Source: Phoronis ovalis (lineage: Eukaryota; Phoronida; Phoronidae). From it: 13,160 bases of DNA. The notes below the pieces were generated by a model. That model made no database searches. It had not been told where the DNA came from and worked only from the letters and a program-made list of their open reading frames with translations. Below, piece after piece: positions 8,391 through 13,160 of this stretch. Both the position numbers and the translations under genes were made by a program. How positions within the stretch are numbered: position 1 is the first letter of the stretch; every line of letters begins with the position of its first letter. The stretch is taken from contig JAOXYB010040017.1 in NCBI GenBank assembly GCA_028565635.1, forward strand, positions 1-13,160, in the 5' to 3' direction.

Positions 8391-8481
8391 TTTTTTCCAG
8401 AAATTTGATGAACTTAAAAATGAAGTTAAAAGACCATTTAGAGGTTATTTTAGCTGATATTTCTTAATCATTGTCTTTCAG

Positions 8482-8513
8482 AGCAATCTTCGACCGAGGA
8501 CGATGATCAGCGG
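8482..8513 (+). CDS. Internal microexon of the same gene (32 nt), acidic
   Basis: The acceptor TTGTCTTTCAG ends at 8481 with a branch-like CTTAAT upstream. The donor is a perfect CGG|gtaagt at 8514. After AG, which completes Glu with the previous exon, it reads QSSTEDDDQR and ends in phase 0. A second AG at 8482-8483 allows a 30-nt version starting directly at QSS. The next exon starts in phase 0, so the chain reads on as DENDD. Of the other two frames, one has a TGA stop and one stays open (SNLRPRTMIS). The minus-strand 84-codon open frame over 8478-8732 is a shadow. Confidence 0.7.
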
Positions 8514-10194
8514 GTAAGTCAGAGACATAGCAATGAGCATGTTATGAACACAGTACGTCCCTAGTACTATAACTGTGTGAGTCGCGGACAATAGCATATT
8601 TTTAGTCAAAAACAGATTTATATTCAGATTCGAAATGACGAAGCATTTGATAAACAAGATCATATTCCACGATTTTTTTGATTTTTTTCCCATAATAATC
8701 ACCCTAAAAATGCAAGTAGTCAAATATTTCAAAAAAAAAAAAATTTAAATTATTGTTAGTGAAAATTAAACCGATGAGACAAATGTTACACAGGATTCTT
8801 TGTGCAGTAGCTAAATGCTGGAAATAGGGATACAAATGTTTCACCTTAAAAGGCTCATAAGCCTATCGTTTGAGAAAAGTTGAAAATGGATAGAGATGCC
8901 ATTAAACTTGAAGATTTTGTGCGCTAATTTTTAAAATATTTTTAGCAAAAAATAGGGAAGAATAAAAAAAAATTAAGATCTTTATGAACTAATAAAATGT
9001 TAACAAAATAATGCAACAGATATGTTGCTAAGCAACCTAATTTCAAACAGCACGGATCAAAGTATGCCAGTGGAATGTTTGGCTTAGTTTATGTCGCCTA
9101 TGTAAGTGAATCTGTAAATGGAAAAAAAAATATTCTTCACCTTGAAATGCTACAGTCATTTGTTTGATAAAAGTCGACAATGTATAGGAATTCAGCTAAA
9201 AAGATTTGTATTCTCATTTTGGATTTTTAGCAAAAGAATGCCAAAAATAATACAAAAGATATGTTGTCAAGCAACCTAATTTCAAACTGTAAATGTACTT
9301 ATTAATGATGGACTCTGGCAACTTTTCATCATTGTTCTGTCTATTTCCAAACGCACTACTTGCTACCAGATAAACAGTTCTTTCAAATTCAGCTTTAATC
9401 ATGATTACACTACAATTCTATTTCAAGGTAGTGATGCAATAAGTCGTTAAACATTTGGCATAGGAACTGTACATAGCAAAATAGCTTGATCAACAAGAGA
9501 ATCCCAGGACCGTAAGACACTTTTTCAAAAGGGGATGCTTCGTAGTGTTTTTAGAATAAATTGTGCGTCTCGGGCCAAAGCTGTCACTGGCAGCTCGTAC
9601 GCCACGAAGCGTGCTGGGGAAAAATATATATATATTACTTCAGCACATGCTAATAATATACTACAATAATATTTATCAAGCACATTCCGTGCAAAATTCT
9701 GCCAAAATGGAAATACACGTGTGAAATAACATCTATAGCATGTAACATGTAGAATATTAGGATTTTTGAACTAAATATCCCCATATGCAGCCATGACTAT
9801 AAACCTTTCTTGGTAAAAAATGTAGATGCTACCTGTTTATCACATTTTCAAGGTATTTCCTTGCTTAAAGTGCTAACTTCGACTATTGTGAATACGTAGT
9901 GCTTTAACTGTGCTAAACAGCATTGCATTATGGGTGGGTTATTCTTGCTTCTAACTACCATAGTTTTGAAAAGTTTCAACTGTATAATGTGCTATTCGTA
10001 TTTGTAATTAACATCGAAGTTTGTCGGTATTGAATTGGATATGGATTTTTGTTTTTGCTTATTTCACACCCTAGGTATTGCTCCAGTCTTCAAAGTAACT
10101 AGAGATGTTGCCACCAATACTCATAGTCCAAATAACATACATATTTGTTTATGCTAAGATTCTATGAATAACTAATTACCTACATCTGTTTTAG
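8514..10194 (+). other. Intron between exons 8482-8513 and 10195-10233
   Basis: 1681 nt, gtaagt...ctgttttag. It contains the diverged tandem pair at 8840-9290 and otherwise AT-rich sequence. The part at 9290-10194 shows no gene. A good acceptor-like site ends at 10074 (TTATTTCACACCCTAG), but its possible 20-nt exon has a poor donor. The minus-strand 62-codon open frame at 9214-9402 has no recognisable family. Confidence 0.55.
8840..9290 (+). repeat. Diverged tandem pair of an X-box-like repeat (copies 2 and 3)
   Basis: Both units run CACCTT(A/G)AAA, then TTTGA(G)AAAAGT-GA-AATG-ATAG, then GATTTTGT, then ATTTTTAGCAAAA, then GATATGTTG--AAGCAACCTAATTTCAAAC. Unit one is about 8842-9049 and unit two about 9138-9287. 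Unit one carries some 57 extra bases after the ATTTTTAGCAAAA block. The palindromes are GTTGCTAAGCAAC (9024-9036) and GTTGTCAAGCAAC (9263-9275). Confidence 0.7.
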
Positions 10195-10233
10195 GATGAA
10201 AATGACGACATATCCAGTGCCTCCTCATACCGC
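10195..10233 (+). CDS. Internal microexon of the same gene (39 nt), acidic/serine-rich
   Basis: A strong acceptor (branch-like AACTAAT near 10170, then ACATCTGTTTTAG ending 10194) and a perfect donor CGC|gtaagt at 10234. In phase 0 it reads DENDDISSASSYR, which joins directly to the ...DDDQR end of the previous exon. Thirteen whole codons make it a symmetric exon that could be skipped without a frame shift. The +1 frame is also open (ATG AAA ATG...), but no supported upstream exon feeds it. Function is unknown; the acidic plus serine pattern suggests an unstructured, perhaps phosphorylated region. Confidence 0.73.
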
Positions 10234-10600
10234 GTAAGTTTTTTTGAATTCAAATACTGCTGTATCTCCATGTACCCAACATAAATTGTAGATGAGTGTT
10301 TAAATTACAACATGTACGTTCTGCAAATCTTGCAACAATCTTATCTAAACTAATATATAGGCAAGACTAATTGATAATTCTTGTGTATTTACATTACTAA
10401 GTATTAATAATGCTATATGGCACACTGAAGTTATCTAAACTAACGGATCGGAATGGATGATTATGAATTAAAATTCGGTGTTAGTTTAACATTGAAAAGT
10501 AGTATTCCGTCTCCAGATATGTCTGATAAGTACTACCATCATTTGCATACAAATTACTGACCTGCAATGTCCAAGTAAAATTTTAATTTCACAATTACAG
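10234..10600 (+). other. Intron between 10195-10233 and the presumed last exon
   Basis: 367 nt, gtaagt...aattacag, AT-rich, no repeats recognised. Confidence 0.5.
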
Positions 10601-10624
10601 CCATTTTCCCGAGATGCATCTTAG
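10601..10624 (+). CDS. Presumed start of terminal exon; C-terminus and stop
   Basis: A good acceptor (TTTTAATTTCACAATTACAG, ending 10600) is followed in phase 0, as the previous exon requires, by seven codons PFSRDAS and TAG at 10622-10624. This would end the protein as ...SSASSYR-PFSRDAS. A second acceptor-like site ends at 10666 (TGGTCTTGCAG). In the same phase it would give an alternative tail starting KCSIGGCENII that runs open to a TGA at 10880-10882 inside the inserted transposon. The first choice has the better acceptor. If both are false, the gene continues beyond the window. Confidence 0.45.
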   Translation, partial: PFSRDAS

Positions 10625-10815
10625 AAAGGGACCCTCTCACAACTTGTCTGTAACGTGGTCTTGCAGAAATGTTCTATTGGCGGATGCGAAAACATTATTA
10701 AATCTACTGTTTTAAAATTACTCGAAAAGGAAAACGTAAATCCAAACATATTAACGATATTTGTGAACATTTTTCTAAATGAACGTCATAATAAAACACA
10801 ACATCCGGTTAAACA
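10625..10815 (+). other. Presumed 3' untranslated region
   Basis: It follows the stop at 10622-10624 and extends past AATAAA at 10790-10795; the cleavage site would be about 10805-10820. The proposed transcript end falls inside repeat A (10782 onward), so the repeat may supply the polyadenylation context. Confidence 0.35.
10790..10795 (+). promoter_or_regulatory. Candidate polyadenylation signal AATAAA
   Basis: A canonical hexamer 166 bases after the proposed stop codon. In AT-rich DNA the hexamer is frequent by chance; the support is its position after the last exon. Confidence 0.35.
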
Positions 10816-10835
10816 GCATAGGTACATGCGCATAC

Positions 10836-10842
10836 GGAATAC
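10836..10842 (+). repeat. Target-site duplication, left (GGAATAC)
   Basis: Repeated at 11393-11399 on the other side of the element and present once (352-358) in the unoccupied repeat A. An 8-bp duplication with one mismatch (CGGAATAC/GGGAATAC) is also possible. Confidence 0.8.
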
Positions 10843-11392
10843 GGTGGTCAATATGAAAGTGGGTACCCATGTTCCAACATGACTTTTCAAAAAAACCCTA
10901 ACGAAGTGAAATTCTGCAAAAATACACCCCTACGGAAGTGAATTTTTTTTTAAATACACCCCTAAGGAAGTGCTTTTTTGAAAAAATACACAACTAAGGA
11001 AGTGGATCACGTGATACCTGAATCCTGACCTGACCAATCGTGTGCCGTGTTTTAAAAGGTCATTCTCAAAATAGCATCAATTCAGGAAGTAACTTTCATA
11101 TGACGGGGAATTATACACATTCTGGTAAACATATCAAGTTTTTTTGACCGTATTTGCACCCCTAACGAAGTGAAATTTTAACGATTACCCTAACCAAGTG
11201 AAACTTCCAAACAACATTCCTTAGGAAGTGTCACACCTCCAAAAAAAACACCCCGGCCCTTTCGTGATTTTAGTCAAAAAACAGACCCTAAGCACGTAAC
11301 ACGCGTTACGCGCCGGCGGTTCGAAAAACATACCCTTTCACGCGAAAATTTGTTGGAACATGCGTACCCAGTTTCATATTGACTACCCCCCG
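10843..11392. mobile_element. Non-autonomous DNA transposon (MITE-like), 550 bp
   Basis: The terminal inverted repeats are GTGGTCAATATGAAAGTGGG(...)CATGTTCCAACA at 10843-10880 and its complement at about 11352-11392, ending GACTACCCCCCG. About 32 of 37 bases match over the paired part, with a few extra Gs at the right end. It is flanked by GGAATAC duplications and encodes no transposase. Inside are seven direct copies of a CCYTAAGGAAGTG-like motif with about 31-bp phasing, a 10-bp palindrome ATCACGTGAT (11006-11015) and CGTAAC-ACGC-GTTACG near 11295. A 7-8 bp duplication fits hAT, Mutator, Merlin or P-like superfamilies; the G-rich tips do not decide which. Confidence 0.85.
10896..11230 (+). 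repeat. Subterminal motif array inside the transposon
   Basis: Copies of CC(C)TAA(G/C)GAAGTG begin at 10896, 10927, 10959 and 10991, then 11159, 11188 and 11219, all in the same orientation. Spacings are 31, 32, 32 and then 29, 31. A weaker one (TTCAGGAAGTAA) is near 11081. Regular subterminal repeats often bind transposase in hAT-like elements; here GGAAGTG also looks like an ETS-factor core. Confidence 0.75.
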
Positions 11393-11399
11393 GGAATAC
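11393..11399 (+). repeat. Target-site duplication, right (GGAATAC)
   Basis: The right partner of 10836-10842. After it, repeat A resumes as TTGTAACTTCTG, matching 359 onward. Confidence 0.8.
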
Positions 11400-11467
11400 T
11401 TGTAACTTCTGAAATGATTCCTTATACCATGAGCTTGTTTAGTTGTGTGTAGCGCCACCTGGCAGAA

Positions 11468-12233
11468 GTGCTGTTTTTCAATGTTAAACTGTCTCCCAAT
11501 AGTTTCAACCTTTTTTATGAGAAAATGTGCTTTGCAAAAATTTGAAATGTACTATTTTGTATTAGCTAGGTCATTACACAGTTTTCACTATGTTGTCTGT
11601 GTTTTAGTTTACATATTTGGTTTATTTATACATTATGAAACAAAGACCAATATATAATTTTCGTGAAAAGGGATACACGATATTTCTAATGTCAACAGAA
11701 TGCAAGTTTGTTGTGTTTTGGTCCAAAACACACAACGTTAGGTATATTTACAGTGTCTACTAGAAATATTAGACACCTTTATGAAACTACAACTTACAAA
11801 AAACAAAATTCGACCCAAAGTTTTGTTTCATATTCTGCTCTTTCTAGAATACAAGTTTGGGCTTCGCAAAAAAAATAATTTGATTTGAGTAAGTGATGTT
11901 TCAAAAACTAATGCAATCGACTGAGCATAAATCAAAACTGAACGAAAATAAACCAGTTGGGAATACTTTTTTCAAATTATTTTTATAATTCAAAGTACCA
12001 CGCGGATATACATGCTATTATTATAATACCAGATAAGAATGAAAATTTTAGAAACTCGAACCTCAGTTACTCATTTATAATTTACTACTTTAATTGCTGC
12101 ATTTACACATACCACATGAGGATATCAGAGCTTGTATGCGCGAAATCATATTAACATCTGTGTTATTCCTTACTAGGTTCCTATTTGACAGCCTACTAAA
12201 CTATCTCTGATGCGCACACGGAGATGCAATATC
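11468..12233. other. Non-coding spacer
   Basis: AT-rich. It includes a perfect 9-bp inverted repeat GTGTTTTGG-T-CCAAAACAC (11713-11731), a weaker nested pair around 11781-11835 (ATGAAAC/AACAAAA with TTTTGTTTCAT), and no convincing exon. The short open frames at 11445-11657 and 11957-12154 show no family signature. Confidence 0.5.
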
Positions 12234-12262
12234 AGCGTCCTAATTAGGTGCTTTTTTAGTTT
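12234..12262 (-). repeat. 29-bp inverted-pair sequence, right copy
   Basis: The reverse complement of 1761-1789 with one mismatch, including CCTAATTAGG at 12239-12248. Confidence 0.75.
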
Positions 12263-12720
12263 TTAAGAAAATGTGCTATTCAATAACAATAATTACCCGG
12301 GATAATTACCTTTTGCAGGGTTTATTTTACAACATTATTTTGTTACGTAACCTTTTTGCAGTTATTTCGTGTCAACCTATATCAATTTGCCATGTACCAC
12401 AGTTTATTTACCTCGTATTGGTAGTGGTTCTTAATCTATAGTATGCCGAGTACCTTTCCACAAAACGTACAGGGGGAGAATAGGGTGTGAGGCCTACAAA
12501 CACATTGCTATATTGATTAATTGTTTTTATGTTATGAGAAGAAGAGAGATAGATATGAGATACTGGCACAAAGTTTTATTAATTATACTTTTTATAGGGG
12601 TTAGCAGTCGTAGAAATTGAAATGGACACTGTGCCTACAACAACAATTTGATAATGTTGTTTAACAAAACCAGACAACTTTTAAAAGGTGTACTTTCACT
12701 GAAGTAAACTTTGTGTTATT
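12263..12720. other. Non-coding spacer
   Basis: Near-palindromic TAATTACCCGGGATAATTA sits at about 12286-12306. Otherwise there are no recognisable features. Confidence 0.5.
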
Positions 12721-12789
12721 ATGGATACTGATGGAGATCGAAAGAATGCGTTCAAATGTGAGGATTGCAACTCTTTCCAGTTTAAATAA
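12721..12789 (+). CDS. Tiny ORF (22 codons) with a CxxC knuckle; doubtful
   Basis: An ATG at 12721 opens a frame reading MDTDGDRKNAFKCEDC and then NSFQFK before TAA at 12787-12789. FKCEDC resembles the first half of a C2H2 zinc finger or another CxxC knuckle, but the histidine half is missing and no donor site is present to continue it. The base at -3 of the ATG is T, so the start context is weak. It may be a broken exon, a transposon fragment or chance. Confidence 0.2.
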   Translation: MDTDGDRKNAFKCEDCNSFQFK

Positions 12790-12867
12790 ATCCATCCGTT
12801 AGGGATCCGTATCTGGTACGGAACACAAACGGTTGGATTCATTCAGAATGAATTCTTCCATGATGGA
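12789..12867. repeat. Cluster of three adjacent inverted repeats
   Basis: 12789-12811 pairs with 12817-12839 (19 of 23 bases complementary, loop TCTGG, inner TCCGTA/TACGGA perfect). ATTCATTC-A-GAATGAAT is at 12837-12853. TCCAT-G-ATGGA is at 12857-12867. Together they could fold as consecutive hairpins. They could be a transposon terminus or a structured RNA; the loop is too small for a typical microRNA precursor. Confidence 0.7.
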
Positions 12868-12962
12868 TCAAGGATGCAGCAGCTAGGTTACATGTATTAA
12901 CTAATGCATTTAGGTGCGTAAGCCATTACAAAAATAGTCCTACGATGTTAGTTACACAAGTG

Positions 12963-13160
12963 TGATATCAGTATTAATGTATGATATCAGTATTAATGTA
13001 TGATATTAGTATTAATGTATGATATCAGTATTAATGTATGATATCAGTATTAATGTATGATATCAGTATTAATGTATGATATCAGTATTAATGTATGATA
13101 TCAGTATTAATGTATGATATCAGTATTAATGTATGATATCAGTATTAATGTATGATATCA
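12963..13160 (+). repeat. 19-bp tandem repeat (satellite), truncated by window end
   Basis: The unit TGATATCAGTATTAATGTA is repeated ten full times plus 8 bases. Only one base differs in the whole array (C to T in the third unit, about 13007). TGATATCA is itself palindromic. The array continues past the end of the window. Confidence 0.98.

Larger units (their letters stand above)
7425..8481 (+). other. Intron between exons 7346-7424 and 8482-8513
   Basis: 1057 nt, gtaaag...tctttcag. It holds a small perfect stem-loop (7846-7851 with 7857-7862), a long polypyrimidine tract (7878-7912) and an AGGTCA-rich repeat (about 7990-8390). An 18-nt exon-like segment at 7934-7951 is flanked by AG and gt, but its inclusion would bring in a TGA in the gene frame. 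Confidence 0.5.
10782..11467 (+). repeat. Dispersed repeat A, copy interrupted by a transposon
   Basis: 10782-10842 matches 303-358 and 11400-11467 matches 359-427. The 550 bp between, plus one copy of GGAATAC, is absent from the first copy. A few substitutions separate the copies (e.g. CATGCGG versus CATACGG). Confidence 0.85.

Noticed and set aside
8478-8732. 84-codon minus-strand open frame with hydrophobic stretches
   Set aside because: It overlaps the + strand microexon at 8482-8513 with its strong splice signals, has no recognisable family, and such lengths occur by chance in AT-rich DNA.
9214-9402. 62-codon minus-strand open frame
   Set aside because: It overlaps the diverged repeat pair, and has no family resemblance and no splice support.
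10075-10094. 20-nt exon-like segment after a good acceptor
   Set aside because: The donor gtaact lacks G at +5 and the length would shift the frame into the following exon.

Overview
This is AT-rich eukaryotic nuclear DNA, most likely from an invertebrate animal. The evidence is GT-AG splice signals with branch-point and pyrimidine-tract context, long AT-rich introns, a long (AC)n microsatellite, a MITE-like transposon, foldback elements and several diverged repeat families. There are no bacterial-style operons, ribosome binding sites or long ORFs. The species cannot be named from the sequence alone.

The only convincing gene is on the + strand and is made of microexons, so scanning for long ORFs misses it. 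Candidate exons lie at 7346-7424, 8482-8513, 10195-10233 and 10601 onward. All have GT-AG borders, and their phases join into one open frame (ends +1 nt / begins with 2 nt; 0/0; 0/0). The frame encodes 57 residues of Ser/Asp/Glu-rich, probably disordered protein and stops at 10622-10624. An AATAAA lies at 10790. I do not recognise the protein. A weaker upstream exon is possible at 6431-6458. The gene probably extends left of the window, so most of 1-10600 would then be intron.

Layout: 1-302 AT-rich spacer. 303-427 dispersed 'repeat A'. 439-1678 asymmetric foldback element flanked by a 28-bp minisatellite, with T-rich left and A-rich right arms. 1790-2950 spacer with one copy of a repeat carrying an X-box-like palindrome. 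About 2950-3030 AAAT-rich simple repeat. 3096-4190 array of about 50-bp hairpin units. 4740-5270 diverged tandem repeat with X-box-like CATGGCAAC sites. 5270-6500 spacer with a possible old duplication. 6515-6616 (AC)29 and (AT)n. 7346-10624 microexon gene, whose introns hold an AGGTCA-rich repeat (7990-8390) and a diverged tandem pair (8840-9290). 10782-11467 second copy of repeat A, split by a 550-bp non-autonomous transposon with ~37-bp TIRs and a GGAATAC target-site duplication. 11468-12720 spacer. 12721-12867 tiny CxxC ORF and a cluster of three inverted repeats. 12963-13160 19-bp satellite running off the window end.

The two copies of repeat A act as a natural empty-site/filled-site pair that proves the insertion. 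The microexon chain and the hairpin array with an arm-to-arm compensatory difference are the observations most worth following up.
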